Positions 25,769 to 35,893 are shown, counted from the first letter of the stretch. The stretch: 64,000 nucleotides of DNA from an uncultured Planktomarina sp. (GCA_943788425.1 CALSQF010000015.1:1-64000); one strand, 5' to 3'. Translations and numbers: made by a program. Notes: generated from the sequence alone by a model not told the origin.

Positions 25769-26687
25769 AGGTCGGATCCTTTATGCCGAGCATGCGCAGG
25801 ATATTCTCGCAACCACCCTGGATTTGATGCGCTCAGGTGAACCCTGCGCCTTGGTCACCAGCTTAAATATTGAAGGCGGCGCGGCGCGGCAGCTTGGCTC
25901 TTTGGCGGTGATCACTGCTACGGGAGATATGATTGGTTACCTGTCCAATGGCTGTATTGATCGCGATATCATCCATCACGGCATGGCCGCGATTGATAAT
26001 GGTCAGGTCAAACATTTGCGCTACGGGGCAGGCTCGCCCTATTTAGATCTCAAATTGCCCTGTGGTGGCGCTTTGGAATTGGTGATCGATCCAGCACCAG
26101 ATTTAACCGTGCTTGAAGCGGCTTTGGCGCGCCTGCTGAACCGCCAGAAAACGGCGCTATCTTTCGCGGGTCTCGATGGGCCGGTGCATATAGAATATGC
26201 GCCAAAACCCGCGTTGATCCTCGTTGGGCGGGGTGCAATTTTTCGCACGACCGCGCAGCTGGCTGCGCACATGGATTTTGAGCTGCATCTTGCCTCCCCT
26301 GATCTAGAGGATCTTGCGAGCTCGAAAGTGCTTAACCCCACAACCCAGAAATCGATGACCACCCCGACCGCCGCGATCGATTTGTCGATAGACGCATATT
26401 CTGCGGTCCTTCTCGTCTTTCATGATCATGAATGGGAGCAGGCAGTTTTGATGCAGGCTGCGCACCAGCATCCCTTTTTTATTGGCGCGTTGGGTAGCCG
26501 CAGAACGCATGCTATGCGGGTTGAGCGGCTCAAGCAGGCCGGGCTAAGCGAGGCACAATGCGCTCAGGTCCACGGGCCAATTGGATTGGTGCCTTCGCTG
26601 CGCAATGCCTCTTTGATTGCCGTGTCAGCGCTGGCTGAAATCACAGCAATATTGCCGCCATCTCAGGTCCGCTTGTCCTCATCATAA
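25758..26687 (+). CDS. XdhC/CoxF-family molybdenum-hydroxylase maturation protein
   Basis: 309 residues from ATG 25758, overlapping the coxG end. XdhC proteins bind molybdenum cofactor and add its sulfido ligand for xanthine- or CO-dehydrogenase-type enzymes. The N-terminal XdhC/CoxI domain shows GEPCALVTSLNIEGGAARQ, LSNGCIDRDI and LPCGGALELVID. The C-terminal Rossmann domain shows ALILVGRGAIF, VLLVFHDHEWEQAVL and FFIGALGSRRTH; normally this loop reads GxGxxG, so VGRGAIF is slightly degenerate. No client enzyme gene is visible. Its 3' end overlaps the convergent MFS gene by six bases. Confidence 0.85.
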   Translation: MLAEGRILYAEHAQDILATTLDLMRSGEPCALVTSLNIEGGAARQLGSLAVITATGDMIGYLSNGCIDRDIIHHGMAAIDNGQVKHLRYGAGSPYLDLKLPCGGALELVIDPAPDLTVLEAALARLLNRQKTALSFAGLDGPVHIEYAPKPALILVGRGAIFRTTAQLAAHMDFELHLASPDLEDLASSKVLNPTTQKSMTTPTAAIDLSIDAYSAVLLVFHDHEWEQAVLMQAAHQHPFFIGALGSRRTHAMRVERLKQAGLSEAQCAQVHGPIGLVPSLRNASLIAVSALAEITAILPPSQVRLSSS

Positions 26688-27938
26688 AACCGATGTGGCC
26701 CGATTGGTAGAATTGAGTGGCAGGGCGCGCTCTTTAATTGGTAGGTGTACGATGGTGCTGAACAGACCCACTCCGACCCCAAACCACCAAACAACTGTAT
26801 AGGTGCCATAGATGTCATACATCTTGCCCCCCAGCCAAACCCCAAGGAAACTGCCGAGCTGGTGGGAGAAAAAGACAATTCCGAAGAGCGTGCCCGTATA
26901 TCGCAACCCATAGATATGCGCGACCAAGCCCGAAGTTAGGGGCACTGTGGCAAGCCAGAGAGACCCCATGACGACAGAAAATACAATCACAGAGATCGGC
27001 GTGATTGGCAGGGCAATAAAAAATGCCGCGACAATCGTCCGGGCCAAATAGATACCCGCTAAGAGATATTTTTTCGAATAGCGTTTCCCCAGATAGCCGG
27101 CAGCAAGCGTGCCGGCGATATTGGCCAGTCCGATCAAAGAAATGGCCAGCGCGCCAAGGCGGGAGGTGGTGGTGATACCCACGGAATAGAGCGCACCACC
27201 GGGCGTAATGGGGCCGCAGAGTTCGGTGATGAAGGCCGGGAAATGTGCGGTGATGAAGGCTAATTGATAGCCACAGGAAAAGAAGCCCAGAAAAATGAGC
27301 ATATAGCTTGGGTCTTTGAATGCTTTGATCAACACCTCACCGATGCTCTCCTCCAGTTCGGACCTACTGGCTACCCGCTCTGTCTTCATCATCGGCAGGA
27401 AGATCAGCGAGCCGATGATAATGGCTGCGAAAGTGATGAAAACATGCTGCCAAGGCATCAACCCCAGCAGGTACTCTGCCAATGGGGCTCCGATCACCTG
27501 ACCGACCGAGCCTGCAGCAGTGGCGATGGCCAGCGCCATGGATCGATGCTCATCAGAGGCCGCCCGACCCACCACGGCCAAAATCACACCAAAGCCTGTG
27601 CCGGCGATGCCAAAGCCGATCAATATCCCATAGGCCTGCATCGCGCCGGGGGTGACTGCATAGGAGGATAGAACCAGTCCAAGCGCATAGACCAAGCCGC
27701 CGAGCGTAATGGCTTTGCGATCTGTCACCTTGTCTGCGATTGCCCCGAAAATGGGCTGGCCGATACCCCAAAACAGGTTTTGAATGGCAATGGCCAAAGA
27801 GAATTCTGTGCGCAGCCAGCCGAATTGTTCTGCAACTGGAATTTGGAAAATACCAAAGGAAGCTCGCACCGCAAAGCTCAACATTACGATGATGCAGCCG
27901 GCGATTAAAACGGGAGTGAAGAGGGCGGTAGTCTTCAT
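26682..27938 (-). CDS. MFS transporter
   Basis: 418-residue major facilitator protein with about 12 membrane segments, starting MKTTALFTPVLIAGCIIVML. Motif A-like sequence is GAIADKVTDRKAITLGG, and the second-half equivalent is GYLGKRYSKKYLLAG. The general look (FGIFQIPVAEQFGW, FRTEFSLAIA-like pattern) resembles monocarboxylate or oxalate/formate-type carriers. A longer reading to 28265 overlaps zapE on the other strand and has no conserved sequence, so it was not used. The substrate is unknown. Confidence 0.87.
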   Translation of the reverse strand: MKTTALFTPVLIAGCIIVMLSFAVRASFGIFQIPVAEQFGWLRTEFSLAIAIQNLFWGIGQPIFGAIADKVTDRKAITLGGLVYALGLVLSSYAVTPGAMQAYGILIGFGIAGTGFGVILAVVGRAASDEHRSMALAIATAAGSVGQVIGAPLAEYLLGLMPWQHVFITFAAIIIGSLIFLPMMKTERVASRSELEESIGEVLIKAFKDPSYMLIFLGFFSCGYQLAFITAHFPAFITELCGPITPGGALYSVGITTTSRLGALAISLIGLANIAGTLAAGYLGKRYSKKYLLAGIYLARTIVAAFFIALPITPISVIVFSVVMGSLWLATVPLTSGLVAHIYGLRYTGTLFGIVFFSHQLGSFLGVWLGGKMYDIYGTYTVVWWFGVGVGLFSTIVHLPIKERALPLNSTNRATSVL

Positions 27939-28030
27939 GCTCAGATTGTACTGCCAAAAATAGGATCTGCAAGAACCCCAAAGACGGGCGCGCGATTGCA
28001 CCCAGCGCGGCGCGCAGCTATTGGAGGGGC

Positions 28031-29086
28031 ATGAAGTTGCTTGATATCTATCAGAATGCCGTCGCCTGCGGTGAGTTGCAGCCTGACCCGGCGCAGGAAG
28101 CCGCGCTTTGCGCTTTGGAGCGGTTGCGGCTGGACTTAAGCCGCCCGCGCAAACGGGGGTGGTTTCGAAGGGCCGCGCCTGCGCCCGATGGGATTTACCT
28201 TTGGGGCGGCGTGGGGCGTGGTAAGTCAATGCTGATGGATATGTTTGCCCGCAGTCTTGGTCCATCCGTGCGGCGCGTGCATTTTCATGGCTTTATGCAA
28301 GAGGTTCATGAAGGCATCGCTCGGGCCAAGGCGCAAGGTGCGGTGGATGCCATTCAACCTGTGGCCGAACAGATGGCCAGGGGCATCCGCTGTTTGGCGT
28401 TTGATGAAATGCAAATCACCGATATCACCGATGCAATGCTAGTGGGGCGCTTGTTTGAGGCGCTATTTGCGGCTGGTATTGTAATTGTCGCGACGTCAAA
28501 CCGTCACCCGGAAGATCTTTATAAAAATGGGTTAAATCGGCAGCTGTTTTTGCCCTTCATCGCTCTGTTACAGCAAAAAATGCTGGTGCATGAGCTGTTG
28601 TCCCCAAAGGATTACCGTCAAGACAGGATGGCGGGGCAGGGTCGATATTTCACGCCTCTCGGCCCGGCCGCGCGGGCTTACATGGATCAAATCTGGATGG
28701 ATTTAGCAGGTGGGCCGGGGCAGCACTTCACCCTTGAGGTGAAATCCCGCCGGGTGATGATTCCAGAATTTCGCAATGCAATTGCCAGAATGTCTTTTGC
28801 AGAGCTTTGCGGCGCTGCTTTGGGTGCGGTGGATTATCTCGCCCTGGTTCAAGAGGCCAAGGTTTTGATGCTGGATGATATCCCGATGCTCGGGCGTGCA
28901 AATGCCAGTGAGGCCAAACGCTTTGTCACGCTGATAGATGCGGTCTATGAGGCGCAAATTGGGTTTGTCGCCTCCGCAGCGGCTGCGCCAGAGGCCCTCT
29001 ATCCCAGTGGCACTGGCAGTTTTGAATTTGAACGCACCGCTTCGCGCTTGGCTGAAATGCAGGCGGTGGGATGGGGGCGAGGCTAG
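28031..29086 (+). CDS. zapE: Cell division protein ZapE (AFG1-like ATPase)
   Basis: 351-residue P-loop ATPase that binds the FtsZ ring during late constriction. Walker A is GGVGRGKSMLMDMF, followed by VRRVHFHGFMQEVHEGI; Walker B is RCLAFDEMQITDITDAML, and sensor VATSNRHPEDLYKNGLNRQL is typical. The C-terminal part (DYLALVQEAKVLMLDDIPML, RFVTLIDAVYE) matches AFG1/ZapE. GGAGGGG precedes the start. The stop codon lies in a run of five GGCGA/GGCTA repeats at 29076-29100. Confidence 0.95.
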   Translation: MKLLDIYQNAVACGELQPDPAQEAALCALERLRLDLSRPRKRGWFRRAAPAPDGIYLWGGVGRGKSMLMDMFARSLGPSVRRVHFHGFMQEVHEGIARAKAQGAVDAIQPVAEQMARGIRCLAFDEMQITDITDAMLVGRLFEALFAAGIVIVATSNRHPEDLYKNGLNRQLFLPFIALLQQKMLVHELLSPKDYRQDRMAGQGRYFTPLGPAARAYMDQIWMDLAGGPGQHFTLEVKSRRVMIPEFRNAIARMSFAELCGAALGAVDYLALVQEAKVLMLDDIPMLGRANASEAKRFVTLIDAVYEAQIGFVASAAAAPEALYPSGTGSFEFERTASRLAEMQAVGWGRG

Positions 29087-29100
29087 GCGAGGCGAGGCTA
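29076..29100 (+). repeat. Short tandem pentamer repeat across the zapE stop
   Basis: Five consecutive 5-base units: GGCGA, GGCTA, GGCGA, GGCGA, GGCTA. The zapE TAG (29084-29086) is formed across the second and third units, and folC ends at 29103 on the other strand. Probably slippage-prone and of no function. Confidence 0.6.
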
Positions 29101-29102
29101 GT

Positions 29103-30386
29103 TTAGGCGTCGGGGTCATTCTCGCGCATTACATGCCCCGCCAGATATAACGAACCGCAGATTAAAATCCGCGCCCGTGGGTGGCGTTGGGACAGGTCCT
29201 GCAGGGCTGCTTGCACATCGCGCGCCTCGCGTGACGCGATGGCACAGCTCCGGCCTAATTCTGCCAGATCCGCGCTGGGAACAGCGTTGATTTCATTGGG
29301 GATGGTCACTGTCGTGAGCGACGCGCACTGCGTTGCAATCGGCGCTAAAAACCCTTTTACATCTTTGGTATTGAGCATGCCGCAGATGATATGGGTCTCG
29401 CGTTTGGGCAGAGTGGTGAGGGTTGCAGCGATAGCGCGTCCGGCGGCGGGGTTATGTCCGCCATCGAGCCAAATCTCATGGCCAGGAAGGCTGTCCACCA
29501 GCGGGCCCTCGCGCAACCGTTGCATGCGTGCGGGCCAATAGGCTTGCGACATAGCGGCAATGCAAGCTTCTTCGCTCTGTCCGAGATACCGCAAGGTGGC
29601 GATCGCCGCGCCGGCATTTTGAATTTGATGCGGACCGGGCAGGCACGGCAGGGGCAGATCCAGCAGGCCGGTTTCATCTTGATAGATCAAGCGCCCCATC
29701 TCAGTGCTGACATGCCAATGCTGCCCGTATATCTGCAAATCTGCACCAATTTTTGCCGCCTGACCTTCGATCACCTCTAGGGCTTCTTCTGGTTGTGGGC
29801 CCACAATAGCCGTGACCCCGCGCTTTACGATGCCCGCTTTTTCAAAGGCAATCTTGGCCAGCGTATCCCCAAGGAATTGTTGGTGATCCAGGTCAATGGG
29901 TGTCAGGACACAGGCCGCCGGGGCCTCGACCACATTGGTCACATCTAACCGACCACCCATGCCGGTTTCCAGCAAGGTATAATCTGCCGCATGTTCAGCA
30001 AAGCCCTGCAATGCGGCGCATGTGGTAATTTCAAAATAGGTAATCGTCTCACGGCCATTGGCGCTGTAGCAGCGATCAAGCAACTCTGTGAGCGCCGCTT
30101 CGCTGATCAAATCGCCAGCGATGCGGATGCGTTCATGAAATTTCGCGAGATGCGGCGAGGTATAGGCGTGAACCGTTCGCCCAGCGCCTTCGAGACCTGC
30201 GCGGATCATCGCCTGTGTGCTGCCTTTGCCGTTGGTGCCGGCCAGATGAATGACTGGTGGCAGCCGGTCTTGTGGATTGCCCAATGCGCGCAAAAGCCGC
30301 CAAACCCGGTCCAAGGTCAAATCAATGACCTTAGGATGTAGGGCCATCATCCGCTCGAGGATGATGTCAGAATTTTTTGATGTCAT
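29103..30386 (-). CDS. folC: Bifunctional folylpolyglutamate synthase / dihydrofolate synthase
   Basis: Cytoplasmic ATP-dependent ligase adding glutamate to dihydropteroate and to folates. It has 427 residues, the normal length. The P-loop is [15 protein letters not shown], the Mur-ligase-like region has [31 protein letters not shown] and [16 protein letters not shown], and the C-terminal domain has [16 protein letters not shown]. The start overlaps the accD stop by four bases (ATGA), the usual accD-folC pair of proteobacteria. Confidence 0.96.
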   Translation of the reverse strand: MTSKNSDIILERMMALHPKVIDLTLDRVWRLLRALGNPQDRLPPVIHLAGTNGKGSTQAMIRAGLEGAGRTVHAYTSPHLAKFHERIRIAGDLISEAALTELLDRCYSANGRETITYFEITTCAALQGFAEHAADYTLLETGMGGRLDVTNVVEAPAACVLTPIDLDHQQFLGDTLAKIAFEKAGIVKRGVTAIVGPQPEEALEVIEGQAAKIGADLQIYGQHWHVSTEMGRLIYQDETGLLDLPLPCLPGPHQIQNAGAAIATLRYLGQSEEACIAAMSQAYWPARMQRLREGPLVDSLPGHEIWLDGGHNPAAGRAIAATLTTLPKRETHIICGMLNTKDVKGFLAPIATQCASLTTVTIPNEINAVPSADLAELGRSCAIASREARDVQAALQDLSQRHPRARILICGSLYLAGHVMRENDPDA

Positions 30387-31303
30387 TTCGCGCTAGTCGT
30401 TTTGACAGAAGTCTCATTGGCCGAGGGTTTCGGTAAATCTCCTTTGATCGCGGGAGATTGCTTCAAAAGCATTCGGGTGATGGTGATCAATTCATCGCGC
30501 ATATTGGTGCGATGAGTTACACGGTCCAACATCCCGTGATCCAGAAGATATTCGGCACGTTGGAACCCTTCGGGCAATTTTTCACGAATGGTTTGCTCAA
30601 TGACCCTTTGGCCCGCGAAGCAGATCAAAGCATTGGGTTCGGCGATATGCACATCGCCCAGCATCGCATAGGAGGCCGTGACCCCTCCAGTGGTGGGGTG
30701 GGTCAGTACAACGATATAGGGAAGGCCAGCCTCTTTGAGCATTTGCACCGCAACGGTCGTGCGAGGCATTTGCATCAAAGATAAAATGCCCTCCTGCATG
30801 CGTGCTCCGCCGGCGGCTGAAAATAAGATCAGCGGGCGCTTGAGCTCAACGGCGCGCTGGGCCGCCGCGATGATGGCGTTGCCAACATACATGCCCATAG
30901 ATCCACCCATAAAAGCAAAATCCTGGCACGCGGCGACAATACCCGTGCGGCCCATTTCACCTTCCACGACCAGCATGGCTTCCGCCTCACCGGTTTTCTT
31001 TTGCGCCGCTTTCATCCGGTCTGGATATTTCTTTTGATCGCGGAAATGCAGCGGGTCGGTGATGGGTTTTGGTACGTCCACTTCAACAAAAATACCACCG
31101 TCAAACAGGGCTTCCAGCCGCGCGCGCGGGCTAATCCTCATGTGGTGATCGCAATGGGTGCAGACGTTCAAATTCTCCGACAGCTCTCGGTGAAACAACA
31201 TCGTGCCACATTCGGCGCATTTGGTCCAAAGATTTTCGGGAACTTCGCGGCGTGAAAACAGCGAGTTAATCTTTGGCCTGACGTAGTTAGAAATCCAATT
31301 CAA
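30383..31303 (-). CDS. accD: Acetyl-CoA carboxylase carboxyltransferase subunit beta
   Basis: Transfers the carboxyl group from biotin to acetyl-CoA to form malonyl-CoA, first step of fatty acid synthesis, together with AccA (not in this window). The N-terminal zinc ribbon is [12 protein letters not shown] and CTHCDHH. The carboxyltransferase core shows [30 protein letters not shown] and [19 protein letters not shown]. Length is 306 residues. It is followed by folC with an overlap. The C-terminal tail ([15 protein letters not shown]) is variable among relatives. Confidence 0.97.
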   Translation of the reverse strand: MNWISNYVRPKINSLFSRREVPENLWTKCAECGTMLFHRELSENLNVCTHCDHHMRISPRARLEALFDGGIFVEVDVPKPITDPLHFRDQKKYPDRMKAAQKKTGEAEAMLVVEGEMGRTGIVAACQDFAFMGGSMGMYVGNAIIAAAQRAVELKRPLILFSAAGGARMQEGILSLMQMPRTTVAVQMLKEAGLPYIVVLTHPTTGGVTASYAMLGDVHIAEPNALICFAGQRVIEQTIREKLPEGFQRAEYLLDHGMLDRVTHRTNMRDELITITRMLLKQSPAIKGDLPKPSANETSVKTTSAK

Positions 31304-31366
31304 CGCGTGTGTTTCCTGTTTTGTATGACTTAAGGCCAGTTAATCATCTGCGGGACAAATTGCAAC

Positions 31367-32248
31367 TCACCTGCGCAGCGTGAAGCGGACAGTGAGATAG
31401 GCCAGCAGAAGAAAGGCAGCGTCATATGGCACGAGTGAGATTAACTTCTCCTCATCCATGATGGAAAAATCATAGGTAAAAAGCGCCAGCCCGCCGAGGT
31501 AATCTGGAAACCCAAATAGAATAATAGCATAAAAGTTCCAAACAAAATGAAGCGCGATGGCCGGGCCAAGCGTGCCACTTCGCGCAGTGAGGTCGCCGGC
31601 GCACATGCCAAAGAGTGTTGTGGACAGAGCGATCCACGGCGCCGCTGCCCCCACGACGGCGGGGTCATAATGCAAAAGGCCAAAAATCGCCGAAGGGATC
31701 ACGATCCAGACAAGTCTATGCAGGCCAAGCGCTGCCAACTGGCTTTGCAAATATCCGCGAAATACCAATTCTTCGGCACTGACCTGAACGAGCAAGAACA
31801 CCAAGGAGAGGGGCAGCAGGCTGAGCCATTGGCTGAGCGGCAGGTTCGGTAGGAGCGTGATGCCATAATTTGCAATAGCAGCTACGGCGGTGGCCAAAGC
31901 CAACAGACCACCTAAGGATCGTAGAAACTGTCCTTTTGCGCGGGCGAAATCGCCGATGAGCAAAACTGGGTTGTAATTATGCAGGCTCCAGACCGTGAAA
32001 CTAACCGCGGCCGTCATAAACCCAAAACTGCCCAGCAGCACAAACATTTGACTTGGGCTGCTGGGGCCGGGCATTTGCATCGTTTGCTCACACCAAGCTT
32101 GGCCCATGATGGAGATAAGCCCCTTCCAGACCAGGCCTAAAAATAGTGAGTAGAGCAGAGTTGTGACCATAATTCCGAGCATCAGCCTCAGGAGGCTTGC
32201 CTTCGGACGCGCCCGGGCGATGAGAGCTTCATAGGGTTCGTAAGACAT
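31367..32248 (-). CDS. CPBP-family intramembrane glutamic endopeptidase
   Basis: 293-residue inner-membrane protein with about eight hydrophobic segments, starting MSYEPYEALIARARPKASLL. The Abi/CAAX-protease motifs are present: EELVFRGYLQSQL (EExxxR), FGLLHYDP (the histidine motif), and a last motif near ALHFVWNFYAII. Bacterial members process membrane proteins or act in self-immunity; the target is unknown. A longer reading to 32740 runs through the divergent ilvD promoter with unconserved sequence and was rejected. Confidence 0.88.
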   Translation of the reverse strand: MSYEPYEALIARARPKASLLRLMLGIMVTTLLYSLFLGLVWKGLISIMGQAWCEQTMQMPGPSSPSQMFVLLGSFGFMTAAVSFTVWSLHNYNPVLLIGDFARAKGQFLRSLGGLLALATAVAAIANYGITLLPNLPLSQWLSLLPLSLVFLLVQVSAEELVFRGYLQSQLAALGLHRLVWIVIPSAIFGLLHYDPAVVGAAAPWIALSTTLFGMCAGDLTARSGTLGPAIALHFVWNFYAIILFGFPDYLGGLALFTYDFSIMDEEKLISLVPYDAAFLLLAYLTVRFTLRR

Positions 32249-32386
32249 AAGATAAAGGATACCGCGCCCGCGTGGTACTGGCCAGAGTGAAAGGCATCGC
32301 TGCGCATAGCTTAGGTGACCTTCACTCTTGTCCCAAGCTCGTGAAGCGCTTAAACAACCGCAAAGCTTTATACAAAGGGTCTCGCA

Positions 32387-34120
32387 ATGAATAAGCCTGT
32401 CTTCGATAAATCCAATTTGCCCAGCCGCCATGTGTCGGTCGGTCCTGCGCGTGCGCCGCACCGATCCTTTTATTATGCGATGGGCATGACAGCCGAAGAA
32501 ATCGCACAGCCTTTTGTGGGCGTTGCCACCTGTTGGAACGAGGCAGCACCCTGTAATATTTCGCTCAACCGTCAGGCCCAGGCCGCTAAGATCGGTGTGA
32601 AACATGCTGCAGGAACCCCTCGGGAATTCACCACAATCACGGTGACGGATGGGATTGCGATGGGACATGAGGGGATGCGGTCCTCCCTGGCCAGTCGTGA
32701 GGCGATTGCCGATACGGTTGAGCTGACCGTGCGCGGTCATTGCTATGATGCGCTGGTGGGGCTTGCAGGTTGCGATAAATCCCTACCTGGTATGATGATG
32801 GCGATGGTGCGGCTAAATGTGCCATCAGTATTTATCTATGGCGGATCCATCTTGCCGGGCACGATGAATGGCAAAGACGTGACGGTACAAGATGTGTTTG
32901 AAGCCGTGGGCCAGCACCAGGCCGGTCAACTTTCAACTTGTGAGCTTGAAAAATTGGAAGCGGTGGCCTGTCCCTCGGCGGGCGCTTGCGGCGGGCAGTT
33001 TACGGCCAATACGATGGCCTGTGTTTCTGAGGCGATTGGCCTGGCCTTGCCAAACTCCACAGGGGCTCCCGCGCCTTATGAATCGCGCGACCAATATGCA
33101 GTTGCCTCCGGTGAAGCGGTGATGAACTTGCTGGATAAGAACATTCGCGCCCGCGATATCGTGACACTGAAATCTTTGGAGAACGCGGCGCGGGTTGTGG
33201 CTTGTACGGGCGGATCGACCAATGCTGGCTTGCACCTGCCAGCGATTGCCCATGAGGCGGGCTTGGAATTTTATCTTGATGATGTCTGCGATATTTTCCG
33301 CGATACACCTTACTTTGTCGACTTGAAGCCCGGTGGGCAATATGTTGCCAAAGACCTCTATGAGGTTGGTGGTGTTCCGGTTGTAATGAAGGAGCTGCGC
33401 AAAGCGGGTTTGATGCACGAAGATTGCATGACCGCAACTGGGCGTTCAATGGGTGAAGAGCTGGACTTGATTGAACGGGAAGCCGATGGGCGGGTGATCT
33501 ATCCGGTCGAAACTCCCATCACAAAAACAGGTGGCGTTGTGGGCCTCAAAGGCAATCTTGCTCCTGAAGGCGCGATTGTGAAAGTGGCGGGTATTGCGGC
33601 GCAGCATCAGATTTTTACCGGCCCTGCGCGGGTTTTTGATTGCGAAGAAGACGCGTTTGAGGCCGTTAAAGAGCGTGCCTATGAAGAAGGTGAGGTATTG
33701 GTGATCCGCAATGAAGGCCCATCAGGCGGTCCGGGCATGCGCGAAATGCTCTCCACCACAGCGGCGCTTTCGGGCCAAGGCATGGGCAAAAAAGTTGCGC
33801 TCATCACAGACGGTCGGTTCTCCGGTGCGACCCGTGGTTTCTGCGTTGGCCACGTTGGGCCTGAGGCGGCGGCCGGTGGTCCGATCGCTTTGATTGAAAC
33901 AGGCGACTTAGTCACGATCAATGCGATGTCTGGTGAGTTGAATGTTGATTTGACCGACGAACAATTGGCCGAACGCAAAGCCAAATGGAAAGGCTCGCGC
34001 GAAACCATCTACGCCAGCGGCGCGCTTTGGAAATATGCCCAATTAGTGGGTCCAACCTACCGAGGTGCGGTGACCCATCCCGGCGGCAAAGCAGAGCGTC
34101 ACGAATATTTTGATCTCTAG
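32387..34120 (+). CDS. ilvD: Dihydroxy-acid dehydratase
   Basis: Iron-sulfur enzyme of valine, leucine and isoleucine synthesis, dehydrating 2,3-dihydroxy-3-methylbutanoate to 2-oxoisovalerate. It has 577 residues, typical. Cluster cysteines lie in [23 protein letters not shown] and [17 protein letters not shown]; other family blocks are [38 protein letters not shown] and [18 protein letters not shown]. Sugar-acid dehydratases share the fold, but these blocks fit IlvD. The three genes immediately downstream are degraded. Confidence 0.93.
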   Translation: MNKPVFDKSNLPSRHVSVGPARAPHRSFYYAMGMTAEEIAQPFVGVATCWNEAAPCNISLNRQAQAAKIGVKHAAGTPREFTTITVTDGIAMGHEGMRSSLASREAIADTVELTVRGHCYDALVGLAGCDKSLPGMMMAMVRLNVPSVFIYGGSILPGTMNGKDVTVQDVFEAVGQHQAGQLSTCELEKLEAVACPSAGACGGQFTANTMACVSEAIGLALPNSTGAPAPYESRDQYAVASGEAVMNLLDKNIRARDIVTLKSLENAARVVACTGGSTNAGLHLPAIAHEAGLEFYLDDVCDIFRDTPYFVDLKPGGQYVAKDLYEVGGVPVVMKELRKAGLMHEDCMTATGRSMGEELDLIEREADGRVIYPVETPITKTGGVVGLKGNLAPEGAIVKVAGIAAQHQIFTGPARVFDCEEDAFEAVKERAYEEGEVLVIRNEGPSGGPGMREMLSTTAALSGQGMGKKVALITDGRFSGATRGFCVGHVGPEAAAGGPIALIETGDLVTINAMSGELNVDLTDEQLAERKAKWKGSRETIYASGALWKYAQLVGPTYRGAVTHPGGKAERHEYFDL

Positions 34121-34331
34121 GCTTCTCTGGGCAGCCAGCCTGTTTGCCATGGCTGGCTGCCAAACATATGTTTTTGACAGGGTAGAATCTGCGCGCGCTC
34201 CAGGCGCCCAGGTATCTTTGCCCAGCGGCATCACAATTGCTGCACCCAAGGGTTATTGCCGCGATCGTCGCAGCGGTCGCCGGGGTGCGGTGGTCTTTGC
34301 ACGCTGTTTCAATTTGAGGGCAGTTTTCTGA
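34110..34331 (+). pseudogene. 3'-truncated small lipoprotein gene
   Basis: The frame overlaps the ilvD end and begins with a lipoprotein signal ([20 protein letters not shown], lipobox AMAGC). The next part, APGAQVSLPSGITIAAPKGYC, resembles a small Rhodobacteraceae lipoprotein usually found downstream of ilvD. After about residue 66 the expected sequence stops and the DNA passes into the remnant of the next gene in another frame. A truncated 73-residue lipoprotein might still be made. I recall the intact homologue only loosely. Confidence 0.55.
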
Positions 34332-34613
34332 CTCTTGCCATTGATCTGCCTATCTGGGGCAATTTTTGCAGAGCGTCCGGCGGGTTTTACGGTACGTTTG
34401 AACATCAAACATGGGCCCAATACCGAACAACTCATTCAGGCGCATGATCTCAATCATTCAGAGATTGGAGCGGAATTTGATCTTGCGCATTTGAACATCA
34501 ACGTGAAGCGCGTGGAAAAAGTTTGGCTGGATCTGGTGTTTGAGATCCCGAATTTTAACCGCATTTCAGTGACCGATCTCGCGTTTCACAAGCGACCGAG
34601 GGGAGGAATTTGA
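34307..34613 (+). pseudogene. Remnant of a DUF6478-like gene, 5'-deleted and frameshifted
   Basis: One frame gives FQFEGSFLTLAIDLP; the frame one base away then gives GFTVRLNIKHGPNTEQ, EIGAEFDLAHLNINVKRVEK and VWLDLVFEIPNFNRISVTDL ending KRPRGGI. Together these match the C-terminal part of a conserved Rhodobacteraceae protein of about 250 residues (DUF6478 as I recall it). The N-terminal 150 or so residues are absent, apparently lost in a deletion that joined it to the lipoprotein gene. The frame break lies near 34350. Confidence 0.6.
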
Positions 34614-34629
34614 TGACGAGGATCGCACT

Positions 34630-35024
34630 ATGAGTCACCTCACGCATTCCGAGCTGAGAAATGGAATTTGGTTAAGGCGGCTGGAGGGCATCTCGGAGAC
34701 GCCAGCTGTGATCGTAACCTACCAGGGGGTTGAGATTGCGGGTGTATCGGTGAAGCCCATTGCCGATAATATATTTGGGGCTTGGACCTCTCCCTACCGC
34801 TTGAGATGCTGCCAGACGGTGTTCACAGCTGTATAATCTCATTGGCGACCGGTGAGAAAATCGGTAATTTGACGGTGATCGCGGGTGACGTATTGGCCGG
34901 TGATTTGCGCGCCGAAATAGAGCAGTTACGCGCGGAACTGAATCTGCTCAAAACGGTTGTGCGTCGCGGATTGAGCGAACCTAAGGACGCGCCGGCACCA
35001 AAATTACTTCGACCCGACGATTGA
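34630..35024 (+). pseudogene. Frameshifted conserved hypothetical gene
   Basis: Two consecutive frames read as one protein of about 130 residues. The first frame from 34630 gives MSHLTHSELRNGIWLRRLEG and VEIAGVSVKPIADNIFG. From about 34785 the sequence continues in another frame as LDLSLPLEMLPDGVHSCIIS and LAGDLRAEIEQLRAELNLLK. The C-terminal coiled-coil motif is typical of a small Rhodobacteraceae protein that follows the DUF6478-type gene. A single-base error in the sequence would give the same picture, but the two upstream neighbours are also broken. Confidence 0.55.
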
Positions 35025-35886
35025 TCTCGCGCCCCTCTGGCGTGGCGTTGCTGGCCAAGGGTGCGAAATATCCGATCCCCTCACAGCTGATACGCGTCGG
35101 GGAAATCTGGGGAAATTGACGGAGTAACATGCTCCGCACCGCCTCGGCTCTTTGTTTGGACAGTTCAAGATTGGCCTCATGTGATCCGCTGGAATCCGTG
35201 TGACCTATGAGGGCGATGGATTGATCGCCGTGGCGGGTCAAATAGGCACCTAAAGCCTGTAGGGAGGCGAAACTTGCCTTGTCCAAACGTGCCGATCCGG
35301 CGTCGAAGGTGAGATCTGCCAGCACATAGCGCCCGGTGGTGTTGAGATCTGTTTCCAAAAACCCACTGGCAGATGCCGGCAGCGCCGCTGACAGCTGAGG
35401 CATCGGCGTGCCGGACTGTCTAACTCGGGTGAGTTGTACATGGGTTTGACTGAGAGAGCGGCTGATCAATATCCATAGGCCATGAGTATTGTTTTTCTGC
35501 CCACTCAAAAAGACGTAGTCGCCAAGATCCACGAACATCTGCGGGGGTGGCAAAACCGGCAGGGTGAAGCGGAACTCATAACCGCCACAGGTTTGATCTA
35601 CGCAGTGAAGGGCTAGCTCATAGCCCTGTGCTTCCAGTTGCGGCCAAATAGCGGCGGCCACGACATCGGGCTTGCGGCTCTCGCTCGAGTGAAACGTGGC
35701 TGTCGTGATCTGTCCCGTGAGTGTGATGCTGGGTACCTCGGAGCCGTTCCACACTCCGGTGGGTAATGTCAGGGTCGCCAAGCCCTGTTCACTTTCGCTG
35801 CTTTGAATCAGCCCCATGGGCATAGCCAGCTCAAGCGCTTGAGCGGACATAGGCAGAAAGAACAAAAAAGCGAAGCTGCGTAGCAT
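34981..35886 (-). CDS. OmpA-family protein
   Basis: Exported protein of 301 residues with a signal peptide (MLRSFAFLFFLPMSAQA, cut near ALE) and a C-terminal OmpA-like peptidoglycan-binding domain (IALIGHTDSSGSHEANLELS, KQRAEAVRSMLL, EGREINRRVEVILV). The N-terminal 170 residues include a Cys pair (CVDQTCGGYEF) and are not a classical barrel. AGGA lies eight bases before the start at 35886. The 3' end overlaps the frameshifted gene on the opposite strand. Confidence 0.87.
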   Translation of the reverse strand: MLRSFAFLFFLPMSAQALELAMPMGLIQSSESEQGLATLTLPTGVWNGSEVPSITLTGQITTATFHSSESRKPDVVAAAIWPQLEAQGYELALHCVDQTCGGYEFRFTLPVLPPPQMFVDLGDYVFLSGQKNNTHGLWILISRSLSQTHVQLTRVRQSGTPMPQLSAALPASASGFLETDLNTTGRYVLADLTFDAGSARLDKASFASLQALGAYLTRHGDQSIALIGHTDSSGSHEANLELSKQRAEAVRSMLLRQFPQISPTRISCEGIGYFAPLASNATPEGREINRRVEVILVPARP

Positions 35887-35893
35887 CTGTGTC

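Noticed and set aside
27939-28265. N-terminal extension of the MFS gene
   Set aside because: It overlaps zapE on the opposite strand and is Pro/Arg-rich without homology; the first membrane helix starts at 27938.
32249-32740. N-terminal extension of the CPBP protease gene
   Set aside because: The extra sequence is antisense to ilvD and unconserved; the membrane protein starts naturally at 32248.
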